DNA of 64,000 nucleotides from Leisingera daeponensis (GTDB lineage: Bacteria; Pseudomonadota; Alphaproteobacteria; Rhodobacterales; Rhodobacteraceae). Each line of letters starts with the position of its first letter. Within the stretch, counting starts at the first letter, position 1. Shown here piece by piece: positions 35,312 through 45,027 of the stretch. The stretch covers positions 1 to 64,000 of the forward strand of contig NZ_JAHVJA010000008.1 of NCBI RefSeq assembly GCF_019801465.1. Direction: 5' to 3'. A program made the translations under genes and the position numbers. The notes beneath the pieces are model-generated. The model had not been told where the DNA came from and ran no database searches. It was given only the letters and a program-made list of their open reading frames with translations.

Positions 35312-36118
35312 CTAGAGCCTTGCCTGCAGGAAGCGCACCGCCCCGTCCGCCAGGCAGGCCGCCGACAGGGTGCCGCTGGCATAGGCGCCGGTGTCGACGG
35401 CAATCCGGCCGTGCGCGGCCGCCGCTTCGCTGACGATGGTATGGCCGTGCACCACCCAGACCCCGTCGCGGCGCGGAGTGCGGAGAAACTCCGGGTGCCC
35501 CCACATCAGCACCTCCCCGGCCTGCCGGTCCGGAGCCGCTTGGGGATCCGCGCCGGCATGGGCCACCAGCACATTGCCCGACAGCCGCGAGGTCTCCAGC
35601 CCGGCCAGCCAGTCCATCAGCGCCGGCCCCATCCTCTCCTGCAGCTGGTCCCGGCACGCGCGCAGCTCCTCTGCGCTCATCTGCGGCCGGACGCCCGGCA
35701 CGGCGAAGGAGGCCAGGGTCTGCAGCCCGCCATTGCGGATCCAGCGGCCGCCCCCGCGTTCGGGATCGCGCAGAAAGCGCAGCAGCATGTCCTCGTGATT
35801 GCCCTTCAGGCAGGTCAGCTCCGGGCGCGCGCTGAGACAGCGCAGCACGTCGGCGCTGTGCTCGCCGCGGTCGATGTAATCGCCGGCCAGCACGATCCGG
35901 TGGTCCTGCGGCACCTGCGCCAGCATCCGCTCCAGCAGCCCCAGGCAGCCGTGCACATCGCCGATCACGCAAAGCGGTTCCCCGGGCGCCGGATCCGCAA
36001 AGCGGGCGCCCCGCCCGGATGTCTGCAGGCCGGATTTTTGCGGCCTGAGTTTTTGCAGCAGGGATGACAGCACGGGCAGACGGCTCTCCGGTTGGCCTGC
36101 GCCGCGGCGCAGGGGCAT
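35312..36118 (-). CDS. PPP-family metallophosphoesterase (serine/threonine phosphatase-like)
   Basis: This 268-residue enzyme shows the full metal-binding set of PPP phosphatases: GDVHG, GDYIDRG and GNHE, with later His ligands in LVAHAGA and VVHGHT. The substrate could be a phosphoprotein or a nucleotide. Its place among Wzc-type tyrosine kinase and surface genes suggests a role in switching the polysaccharide system, but that is inference. The N-terminal 45 residues are poorly conserved in style, so a later start is possible. Confidence 0.85.
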   Translation of the reverse strand: MPLRRGAGQPESRLPVLSSLLQKLRPQKSGLQTSGRGARFADPAPGEPLCVIGDVHGCLGLLERMLAQVPQDHRIVLAGDYIDRGEHSADVLRCLSARPELTCLKGNHEDMLLRFLRDPERGGGRWIRNGGLQTLASFAVPGVRPQMSAEELRACRDQLQERMGPALMDWLAGLETSRLSGNVLVAHAGADPQAAPDRQAGEVLMWGHPEFLRTPRRDGVWVVHGHTIVSEAAAAHGRIAVDTGAYASGTLSAACLADGAVRFLQARL

Positions 36119-36181
36119 GGGGGTCCGGCGGTGATACCCCCCTGCCCGCAGCGGGGCAAGCCGCGGGGGCTGGCGGCCTGC

Positions 36182-38569
36182 TCAGAACAGGAAATCATCC
36201 GCAGCCAGCTGCCCCGGCCGCAGGCCCTCCAGCAGGAGCCAGCCGCTGCCAGTGCCGATCAGGGTGCCTCCCTCTGCCAGGCTGATCTCCAGATCGGCAA
36301 AGCGGTCCGCGGCAGCACCCTCCAGGCGGATGCGGTCCAGACCGGGGGTGAAATCCGCCACCGTGTCGCGGCCGTGGCCGCCGGCAAAGACAAAAATATC
36401 GGCGCCGCCGCCGCCTTGCAGCAGGTCGCGCCCGGCCTCCCCCATCAGGCTGTCCGCGCCGCGGCCGCCGTCCAGCATGTCATTGCCGCCGCTGCCAGCC
36501 AGCCGGTCGGCGCCATCCCCGCCTGTCAGGCGGTCCGCGCCATGGCCGCCCCACAGCACATCATCGCCGGCGCCGCCCCACAGCCGGTCATTGCCGCCGC
36601 CGCCCTGCAGCCGGTCATCGCCGCCGTGCCCGGCCAGCACATCCGCCCCGTCCTCACCCAGCAGCCAGTCCCGGCCGGTGCCGCCGCGCAGGCTGTCGGC
36701 CTCACTGCCGCCTGCCAGCCGGTCATCGCCATCGCCGCCCGTCAGCAGGTCGCGCCCGCCCCCGCCCCACAGACTGTCCTGCCCGGTGCCGCCGTCCAGC
36801 ATGTCGGCACCATAGCCGCCCCACAGCCGGTCATAACCATCATCGCCTGTCAGGCTGTCTTTGCCGCTGCCGCCCTGCAGTACATCGCCGCGGCCGCCGC
36901 CCCACAGGCTGTCATTGCCCCTGCCGCCCCACAGCGTGTCATGCCCGCCCAAGCCCGCCAGCCGGTCATCACCGCTGAGCCCGTAAAGCGCGTCGCGGCC
37001 GCCGGTGCCCGCCAGCACATCATGCCCGCTGCCGCCGTAATAGCCGCCGCCGGGCAGAGTGTCGCCCAGCCCCTGGCGCTGCGGGAACTGAAACCGCAGC
37101 GCCGGGCCGAACACATCCTCCAGCTCCAGCCGCCCGCCGCCAGCCTGGCCCACAACGATCCTTGTGCCGCCCGCCTCCAGGTCGATGCCATAGCTGCGGC
37201 CGCGGCTCTGCAGCTGGGCCGGGCTGTAAAGCCCCTCGAACAGCGACAGGTCCAGCAGGTCCTCGCCGGGGGTGAAATCGCGCACCGTCACCGCTGCCGC
37301 ACCGGGGGTAATGACAAAGATGTCGGCGCCGCTGCCGCCGGTCAGATCGCCGCCCTGCGCGCCCGAAACCAGCACATCATCGCCGGCCTGGCCGTACAGA
37401 TCCGCCGCCCCCGCACCGCCCTCCAGCACGTCATTTGCAGCGCTGCCGCCGAGCCGCGCCTCGCTGTCTCCGGCCCGGCGCACAACGCCCAGCTCCGCCA
37501 GCGGCAGGGTGAAGCGGCTGATGCCGCCCTCGGCGCCGGAGGCGGCAAAGACCTGCAGCTGGCCGTGTGCCGCCACCGCCTCCAGCGCGGTCACATTCTG
37601 CAGCCCGAGGCCGGGCCTGTGCTCCAGGCTCTCAAGATGGATCAGTTCGCCGCCCGGGGTCAGGGTGAACAGGCTGAGGCCGCCGTCATTGCCCGCCGCC
37701 AGCACCAGCAGGTGATCCCCCGCCTGCACCACCTCCAGCGCCGAAAGGCCGCCGAACCGGGTCATCGCGGTGTCCTGCAGCTGCGCCTCGAACCGCAGCC
37801 CCCCCGCCGCGTCCACCTCCACCAGGGTGAGCGAGCTGCTGCCCGCGGCGCCCAGCAGCGCCCAGGCCTTGCCGCCCATCTCAAACCCCTCCAGCGCGGT
37901 GATGCCGGAGACCGAAAGCCCCTGCCCCGCGCCCAGCACCGCCCCGGGGCTGAGCGCGCCGGTGGCGGCATCCGCGCTGTAGCCGCGCAAGGCCCCGGCA
38001 TCCGCCGCCAGCAGCACCGGCCCGCCCGCGGTCTGCACCGCGGCCAGGAGCGCCGAGGGCTCCAGGCTGAAGGGCGCGCCGCCGCCGGTCTGCGCCTGCA
38101 CGTTGCCGCCCGCATCCAGCCGCCAGCCCTGCAAGGCGCCGCCGGACAGCCCCACCGCGTAAAGCGCCGACCCGCCGCCCTGCAGCTGCAGCACCGCCAC
38201 CGCGCCCGGCCCGCCCGCATCGGCGCCCGGCAGCGCCTGATGCTGCTGGCTGCCCAGGCCGCCGCCGCTGCCCAGCTGGTAATAGCTGAGGCCGCCGCCT
38301 GCCTGCTCCTGCAGCAGCCGCAGACCGCCGCCGGTTTCCGCCAGTTCGAAGTTGCCGGTGCGCAGGGAGGCCTGGCCGTGCAGTTGCCGGCCCGCCAGCT
38401 GCGGCAGGCCGCCATTGTCCGGCAGCTGCCAGCGGCTGAGGCCGCCGTTCATGCCGTTGATGGCATAAAGCGTGGCCTGGCCGTCCTGCACCGCGATCTC
38501 CAGATCGCGCAGATCGGTGCCGAAAATCATGTCCTCCGTGCCGAACCGTCCGCTGAATGCCAGTGCCAT
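36182..38569 (-). CDS. Secreted RTX calcium-binding protein with N-terminal propeller-like half
   Basis: This 795-residue protein has no Sec signal. Residues about 1-420 are a run of beta-rich repeats (GGLSRWQL, GGLSYYQLG, GALQGWRLDAGG, GISRFTLP) that look like a beta-propeller. Residues about 430-480 and 565-760 contain some 25 RTX nonapeptides of the GGxGxDxLx type. The C-terminus ends LAADDFLF, the usual type I secretion signal style. It would fold outside the cell on calcium. The T1SS encoded at 54.8-58 kb is the obvious exporter. ATG 38569 chosen (GGGAGC upstream); the longer frame to 38764 lacks support. A strongly coding-looking open frame on the opposite strand is a by-product of its repeats. 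Confidence 0.88.
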   Translation of the reverse strand: MALAFSGRFGTEDMIFGTDLRDLEIAVQDGQATLYAINGMNGGLSRWQLPDNGGLPQLAGRQLHGQASLRTGNFELAETGGGLRLLQEQAGGGLSYYQLGSGGGLGSQQHQALPGADAGGPGAVAVLQLQGGGSALYAVGLSGGALQGWRLDAGGNVQAQTGGGAPFSLEPSALLAAVQTAGGPVLLAADAGALRGYSADAATGALSPGAVLGAGQGLSVSGITALEGFEMGGKAWALLGAAGSSSLTLVEVDAAGGLRFEAQLQDTAMTRFGGLSALEVVQAGDHLLVLAAGNDGGLSLFTLTPGGELIHLESLEHRPGLGLQNVTALEAVAAHGQLQVFAASGAEGGISRFTLPLAELGVVRRAGDSEARLGGSAANDVLEGGAGAADLYGQAGDDVLVSGAQGGDLTGGSGADIFVITPGAAAVTVRDFTPGEDLLDLSLFEGLYSPAQLQSRGRSYGIDLEAGGTRIVVGQAGGGRLELEDVFGPALRFQFPQRQGLGDTLPGGGYYGGSGHDVLAGTGGRDALYGLSGDDRLAGLGGHDTLWGGRGNDSLWGGGRGDVLQGGSGKDSLTGDDGYDRLWGGYGADMLDGGTGQDSLWGGGGRDLLTGGDGDDRLAGGSEADSLRGGTGRDWLLGEDGADVLAGHGGDDRLQGGGGNDRLWGGAGDDVLWGGHGADRLTGGDGADRLAGSGGNDMLDGGRGADSLMGEAGRDLLQGGGGADIFVFAGGHGRDTVADFTPGLDRIRLEGAAADRFADLEISLAEGGTLIGTGSGWLLLEGLRPGQLAADDFLF

Positions 38570-38838
38570 CGTGCCGCTCCCATGCGCTGCAAAACCCGGG
38601 GGCACCCTGGCGGGCGGGCGCGGCGCAAAACGGGCGGCAAATCTGGCGAAACCGGGGATATTGTTTACAGATTGAGAACAATTGCGCGAACAGGCGGGGA
38701 ATGGGCCGGGAACAGAGCGGAACCCCGCCCGCCGCCCGCGGGGGGTGTTGCGCACCCGGCGCACGCCCCGTTAGCGCCGCCTTGACCCGGCTCTGGCACT
38801 CTGCCGGCAATCCCGTTTGCCATGCCGGAGCCCCGCCG

Positions 38839-40023
38839 ATGACCCAGGCCTCGCCGATCCTCGCCCTGCCCTACCTGATGCCCTCCCAGGCGCAGAAACA
38901 TGTGACCCACAACGAAGCGCTGCAGATGCTGGACGCGCTGGTGCAGCTCAGCGCCGAAGGGTTTGATGCCGCCACGCCCCCCGCCGCGCCCGCCCTGGGC
39001 GAGACCCATGTGCTGGCGGCCAGCCCCGGCGGCGCCTGGGCCGGGCGGCCCCATGCCATTGCCGTCTGGCAGGGCGAGGGCTGGCTGTTCCTCACCCCCC
39101 GCCCCGGCTGGCGCGCCTGGGGCACCACTGAGGGTGAGCTCAGGGTCTGGGACGGCAGCGCCTGGGTGCTGCCGCCGGCGGAAACCCAGAACCTCGCCCG
39201 CCTCGGGGTCGGCACCCAGGCCGATGCCGCCAGCCCGCTGTCGGTCTCCGGCCCGGCAACGCTGCTCAGCCACTCAGGTGCCGGCCATCAGCTCAAGATC
39301 AACAAATCCGCCGGCGCGGAGACCGCCTCGCTCTTGTTCCAGTCGAACTGGAGCGGCCGCGCCGAGATGGGGCTGGCGGGCAGCAATGACTTCGCGGTGA
39401 AACTGTCCGCCAATGGCAGCAGCTGGAGCACCGCGCTGGCGCTGAAACCCAATGGCCGCGCGGGCCTCGGCACCGCCAGCCCGGCGGCGCATCTGGAGAT
39501 CCGGGGCAGCAGCGACGATTACCTGCTGGCGGGGGATGGCGGCAGCCCGGACTTCCGGCTGGGATCGGACGGCAACGGCAGCTGCTCCGGCGCCTGGACC
39601 GGCGGCGGCGCTGACTACGCCGAATGGTTCGAATGGGCGGACGGCAACCCCGGAGGGGAAGACCGCCGCGGGCTGTCCGTGGTGCTGGACGGCGCAAAAA
39701 TCCGCGCCGCAAACGCCGGCGAGGAGCCCATCGGCGTGATCAGCGCCAGCCCGGCGGTGGCGGGCGACGGCGACATGGATGAATGGAAACAGCGCTGGCT
39801 GCGCGACGATTACGGCGTGCTGCGGCGCGATGCGGACGGCAAGCCGCAGGAAAACCCCGCCTATGATGCGTCACGGGCCTATGTGCCGCGCCGCCGGCGC
39901 CCGGAATGGACGCTTGTGGGGCTGGTCGGCAAGCTGCGCCTGCGCCGGGGCCAGCCCGCGGCCCCGGGCTGGATCCGGATGCGCGCGGTGACGCCGGACA
40001 TCGAGGAATGGCTGGTGCGCTGA
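38839..40023 (+). CDS. DUF2793 protein with peptidase-G2-like autocleavage domain
   Basis: This 394-residue protein has DUF2793 at the N-terminus (PYLMPSQAQKHVTHNEAL, residues about 10-27, through WLFLTPRPGWRAW). A beta-helix-like middle follows, and the C-terminal domain begins DYAEWFEWADGNP, resembling the peptidase G2 intramolecular chaperone domain of phage tail spikes and needles. DUF2793 proteins occur in phage and gene-transfer-agent baseplates and in roseobacter polysaccharide loci. Here it may be a trimeric surface fibre or a polysaccharide-active spike. It is not flanked by other phage genes. Confidence 0.75.
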   Translation: MTQASPILALPYLMPSQAQKHVTHNEALQMLDALVQLSAEGFDAATPPAAPALGETHVLAASPGGAWAGRPHAIAVWQGEGWLFLTPRPGWRAWGTTEGELRVWDGSAWVLPPAETQNLARLGVGTQADAASPLSVSGPATLLSHSGAGHQLKINKSAGAETASLLFQSNWSGRAEMGLAGSNDFAVKLSANGSSWSTALALKPNGRAGLGTASPAAHLEIRGSSDDYLLAGDGGSPDFRLGSDGNGSCSGAWTGGGADYAEWFEWADGNPGGEDRRGLSVVLDGAKIRAANAGEEPIGVISASPAVAGDGDMDEWKQRWLRDDYGVLRRDADGKPQENPAYDASRAYVPRRRRPEWTLVGLVGKLRLRRGQPAAPGWIRMRAVTPDIEEWLVR

Positions 40024-40100
40024 GGCGGGCTGCCGCCTCCGGATAGCAGCCGGGATCCGCCGCCGGGGCGGCTTGCAGTCTGCCCGGATATCGCATTTAA

Positions 40101-41303
<1,203 letters not shown>

Positions 41304-41448
41304 GCGGCGCCGCAACCCCGCGCCGCCTTCGGAACAGGTTTTCCGGATAGGATCGCTGGGAATTTCCTTTGGTGTTTCCTCCGAAAAGCAGCTAATCCCC
41401 CCGGAATATTCAACTTTCGCTCAGACCAGCAGATCACAGGTAGTTACG

Positions 41449-42573
41449 TTGAAACGCAGACTGATCCTTCACATTGGCGCCCACAAGACAGGCACCACTG
41501 CAATCCAAGGTTTTCTCAACCGGTCAGAAAACAGCCTTGCCAGCGCGGGCTGGGAACTCGTCAAGATCAACGGCGTGGTCAACCTCAGCAATACGATTGA
41601 GTTCAGGCGGGGCGGAAACGGACGCGCCCAGTTCAACTTCCATCCCCGCATGCTGGATATGATCGCAGGCTCCCTTCGGGATAGCGGCCGTGACATGATC
41701 ATCTCGTCAGAGGACATGTTCTTTCTCAACGACACGGCCAGCCTTCCCGGCCTGAGCGAGGTGGTCAGAAGCCTGGGCTTTAAGGTGACAATTGTTGTCT
41801 ACTTGCGGAATCAGGTGGAAATGGCGGCCTCGAACAAGGCCCAAGGCGCCAAGACCTCGCAATCCGCACTCGTTTTTGGCAACGACAAGCGCAACGTGCT
41901 GCCGGAGCTGACTGCCGACACATTGGAATACCTCAGCTACCATCAGAAGCTCAGCCATTGGAAAACCCATTTCCCGGACGCCGAGTTCATTGTGCGCAAC
42001 TACAACCGGCACCTGCTTGCCGGCGGCGACTCGGTCACCGATTTCATCCAGGCTTGCGGCCTTCCCTTCAAGCCGGACGGAACTCAGCTCAATGAATCAA
42101 TCGGTTCCAAACTGACCAACCTGCTGCACGACCTGCGGTTTCACGGCCTCCCCCCCAATGTCGCCTGGTCTCTGTTCCGGCGCGGTTTTTTCACCGACGA
42201 CGGCGGCCTGAAACAGTCCCCCTCTGCGCAGCAGGCCGCCGCATTCATGGCGGCATTCGAAGAGGACAACCGCAAAACTGCCCGCGATTTTGGCGTTGAC
42301 CTCACGCTTGACTGCAGCAAATTCCCCAATGAGGAAGTTCTGCAGCCGGATGATCAAGCCTTCATCTTTCAGAACATCGCTTCAGCCCTGAACAATCTGC
42401 ATCAGTCTGTCGCCCCCCGGAGCATCGACACAATCCGTGACAGCGCCATCGCCCTGGAGGACACCGACCTGAAACAGGCCCATGCCCTGATGCAGGTTGC
42501 GCACGCCCTGCGCCCGAACGGCAGGAAGATCCAGGAAAAGCTGAAATCTTACGAGGAAAAGCTGGGCCTGTAG
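41449..42573 (+). CDS. Sulfotransferase-family protein (P-loop)
   Basis: This 374-residue protein begins LILHIGAHKTGTTAIQGFL, the 5'-phosphosulfate-binding loop of PAPS-dependent sulfotransferases. SEDMFFL and VVYLRNQVEMAAS follow, the latter matching the 3'-phosphate site (R-N-x2-E...S). A C-terminal 60-residue helical tail is unlike the core family. It may sulfate the polysaccharide. No ATG is well placed; TTG 41449 directly before the P-loop strand is the most economical start, so the exact N-terminus is uncertain. Confidence 0.75.
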   Translation: MKRRLILHIGAHKTGTTAIQGFLNRSENSLASAGWELVKINGVVNLSNTIEFRRGGNGRAQFNFHPRMLDMIAGSLRDSGRDMIISSEDMFFLNDTASLPGLSEVVRSLGFKVTIVVYLRNQVEMAASNKAQGAKTSQSALVFGNDKRNVLPELTADTLEYLSYHQKLSHWKTHFPDAEFIVRNYNRHLLAGGDSVTDFIQACGLPFKPDGTQLNESIGSKLTNLLHDLRFHGLPPNVAWSLFRRGFFTDDGGLKQSPSAQQAAAFMAAFEEDNRKTARDFGVDLTLDCSKFPNEEVLQPDDQAFIFQNIASALNNLHQSVAPRSIDTIRDSAIALEDTDLKQAHALMQVAHALRPNGRKIQEKLKSYEEKLGL

Positions 42574-42577
42574 ATCT

Positions 42578-42602
42578 GGCCTGCCTGCTGGCGGGCCTTT
42601 TT
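42578..42602 (+). terminator. Rho-independent terminator after the sulfotransferase gene
   Basis: An 8-bp stem GGCCTGCC/GGCGGGCC with one G-U pair and a TGCT loop is followed by TTTTT. A second, larger palindrome (42587-42616) overlaps it, so the structure could also act on transcripts arriving from the right. Confidence 0.85.
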
Positions 42603-42751
42603 ACCAGCCCGCCAGCAAGCGCCGCCCGCAGCTGAATTGCGGCTTACCGGCTTTGTTTCTGCCGCTGCCCTTGTCTGCGCCAGCCTGCACATTCCCGGTT
42701 GGCCTGGGCATGCTCCGGGCATCCTGCTGAGGCGGCCGGATGAAAGGCGCC

Positions 42752-44287
42752 TTACTGGGCGGCCGTCTGCACCTGAGAGCGGGCCGGCGCCTGCCGGTAC
42801 AGCTCCAGAAGGGCTTCGGTATGCTGCGTCATGCTCACCGGCGGGCGGGCATTGGCCCAGTAGCTGTCCAGGTCGATCCGCCCCTCAAGCGCCGCTTCAA
42901 TGCGCGCAGCAAAGGCCTGTTCGTCACCGGCCTCGAACACCAGATCCGGGCAATTGCCCAGCTCGCGGGCGCCGCCGCGGCTGCTGGTCAGCAGCGGAAT
43001 ATGGCGGGCATGCATCTCGATTGCAACCTGCGGCAGGTTGTCTTCCCACAGCACCGGCACCACCCCCAGCGTCACCGGCGCCAGCAGCTCATCCAGCTGG
43101 TCATGACTGTAGCCGTCGGAATAGACCACGTCCCGCAGATGCCCCGACAGCTCGCGCAGCGGCTCCAGGGTGCGCCCGCGCGGCGCGGCCAGCACCAGGC
43201 GGACCCGCTGGGCCACGTCCTTGGGCAGCGCGTTCAGTGCATCCAGCAGGAAGAAATAGCCCTTGTCGCGCCGCATGTAGCCCAAATAGCCCAGGGTCAG
43301 CACCCCGTCCTCGTCCAGCAGCGACGGGCGGGGCGCAGTTTCCTGGAATTTGCCGTACTGGCGGGTGCCGATATAGGCGGTGCTGACCAGCTCCGGATTC
43401 ACACCGTACTCCCGGGCAATTTCGCTCACCCGTTCAGACACCCCCAGCACATGGTCGCAATTGCGGTTGATCAGTTCCAGGAACCGCTCCCGGCGGACGG
43501 CAAAATCGGCGGCCGGGCTTGGGTTGATCGGGAATTCCGCCTCCGGCGACAGCCGCACCGCCGTTCGGGCGGCCGCGGCGGCCTGGCCGGAGGCCTGCCT
43601 GCGCAGCTTACCATGCGCCCGCACCAGCCGGCTGGCCACCCGCACGGCGGTGCCGAAACCGCGGTCGAAGACCCGGGTGCCCGGCCCGCAGCCGTATTTC
43701 TTCAGGTTGTAAGCCACCGCCCCGGCCAGCCGCACTGCCCGTTCCTCGGGCTTCTTCTGCAGGCAGCTGCGGCACTTCCGGCCGCCGCCGAAATCGGCGC
43801 AATGGATCTTTTCCTGCTGCCAGAGGTTCACCTGGGGGCAGAACGGGTAGTAGTTGTGCAGCGACAGGACGACCTTGGTCTGCGGCCACTGCTGCTTGAG
43901 TTCCAGAACCTCGGCCGGGATGCCTTCGAGGTTGTTGAAATGGATCACGTCGAACGGACCGTGGGCCTTCACAAAATCGAAGAAGACCTCCGCGGTTTCC
44001 GGATGCGACACCTGCGCCGGATTGCCGAAGGACATATGGGCCGGCGACAGGATGCCGGAATTGACGATTTCGTAGCGGGGGGCGTCATCGGACGGGCCAT
44101 GGCGCAGCTTTTCCCATCTCGGCTTGCTGGAGAACAGGTCGTAGGAAATGCCCGCAGACAGGAACCAGGCCTCAACGCCGGGTTGTTCCTGCAGCCTTTT
44201 CATGAGGTTCGCCTGATAAACCGTCACCCCGCCGCCGCGCTTTTCCGCGTCGAGATAGTCCACCCAGTTATAATACAAAACCTTCAT
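42752..44287 (-). CDS. Glycosyltransferase family 4 with cysteine-rich insert
   Basis: This 511-residue GT-B enzyme begins VLYYNWVDYLDAEKRGGGVT and has the C-terminal donor domain (LGYLGYMRRDKGYFFLLDAL ... VPVLWEDNLPQVAIEMHARH). An insert near residues 150-180 has the pattern C-x-P-Q ... HC ... C-x-x-C, which looks like a small zinc-binding or structural site in the acceptor domain. I place the start at ATG 44287, since the upstream 38 codons look non-coding. Substrate unknown; near the KpsT gene, so it probably acts in the ABC-exported polysaccharide. Confidence 0.83.
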   Translation of the reverse strand: MKVLYYNWVDYLDAEKRGGGVTVYQANLMKRLQEQPGVEAWFLSAGISYDLFSSKPRWEKLRHGPSDDAPRYEIVNSGILSPAHMSFGNPAQVSHPETAEVFFDFVKAHGPFDVIHFNNLEGIPAEVLELKQQWPQTKVVLSLHNYYPFCPQVNLWQQEKIHCADFGGGRKCRSCLQKKPEERAVRLAGAVAYNLKKYGCGPGTRVFDRGFGTAVRVASRLVRAHGKLRRQASGQAAAAARTAVRLSPEAEFPINPSPAADFAVRRERFLELINRNCDHVLGVSERVSEIAREYGVNPELVSTAYIGTRQYGKFQETAPRPSLLDEDGVLTLGYLGYMRRDKGYFFLLDALNALPKDVAQRVRLVLAAPRGRTLEPLRELSGHLRDVVYSDGYSHDQLDELLAPVTLGVVPVLWEDNLPQVAIEMHARHIPLLTSSRGGARELGNCPDLVFEAGDEQAFAARIEAALEGRIDLDSYWANARPPVSMTQHTEALLELYRQAPARSQVQTAAQ

Positions 44288-44363
44288 AAGTACCGCCGCT
44301 GCCTCGTGTAGCTTGCGCCTTTCATAGAAGGCTTGGACGGCTATTGCAAATTGAATGGGCGCG

Positions 44364-45017
44364 CTATTCCATATCGCGTTCGTGCGCTGCGATCGCCTCA
44401 TCCAAGTCGCTGTAATACTTCACCTTTCCGCCCTCCAGTACCAGGCCGGCGTTGCAAAATTCGCGCACCTGCCGCATCGAGTGGTTGACCATGATGGCGC
44501 CGGACAGCTGCATGCGGTCGGCAAACACTGCCTGGCTCTTGCGGCGGAAGGCGGCATCGCCCACCGCCGTCACCTCATCGACCAGATAGGTGTCGAACCG
44601 GATCCCCATCGAGGCGCCGAAGGTGAGCCGCGAGCGCATGCCGGAGGAATAGCTGCGCATCGGCATGTGGAAGGATTTTCCGAGCTCGGCGAACTCCTCG
44701 ACAAAGGCCACCAGATCATCGCTGTCGACCCCGTAAATGCGGGCGATGAAGCGGACGTTCTCCGCCCCGGTCAGATCCCGGTGGAAGGAGGCCGCCAGCC
44801 CCACCGGCCAGGAGATGGTGCCCTCGGAGACCACCCGGCCGTGATCGGGCCTGAGGGTGCCCGCGATGATCTCCAGCAGCGTCGACTTGCCGGCCCCGTT
44901 GCGGCCCAGCAGCGCCAGCGACTGTCCAGCCGGCAGGGTGAGGTTCAGATTGTCGAGGACAATCTTGCGCTCGCCCTTGATCCAGAAGCTCTTGCTCAGG
45001 TTCTCGAACCGGATCAC
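44364..45017 (-). CDS. kpsT: Capsule ABC exporter ATPase (KpsT-like)
   Basis: This 217-residue ATPase has Walker A GRNGAGKST, signature YSSGMRSRL (the YSSGM form of capsule and O-antigen exporters), and Walker B YLVDEVTAVGD with a switch His in VNHSMRQ. It energises export of a lipid-linked polysaccharide through KpsM. The start codon is GTG at 45017, ten nt after the KpsE stop, with GGGCAGGA in front. Confidence 0.92.
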   Translation of the reverse strand: MIRFENLSKSFWIKGERKIVLDNLNLTLPAGQSLALLGRNGAGKSTLLEIIAGTLRPDHGRVVSEGTISWPVGLAASFHRDLTGAENVRFIARIYGVDSDDLVAFVEEFAELGKSFHMPMRSYSSGMRSRLTFGASMGIRFDTYLVDEVTAVGDAAFRRKSQAVFADRMQLSGAIMVNHSMRQVREFCNAGLVLEGGKVKYYSDLDEAIAAHERDME

Positions 45018-45027
45018 CGTCCTGCCC

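Noticed and set aside
36092..38785. Very long open frame on the plus strand (about 900 codons) opposite the RTX protein
   Set aside because: It arises from the high-GC, repeat-driven codon pattern of the minus-strand RTX gene; its translation is low-complexity Ala/Gln/Val without domains.
42587..42616. Mobile-element inverted repeat after the sulfotransferase gene
   Set aside because: It overlaps a standard terminator (stem plus TTTTT) and has no partner copy elsewhere in the window.
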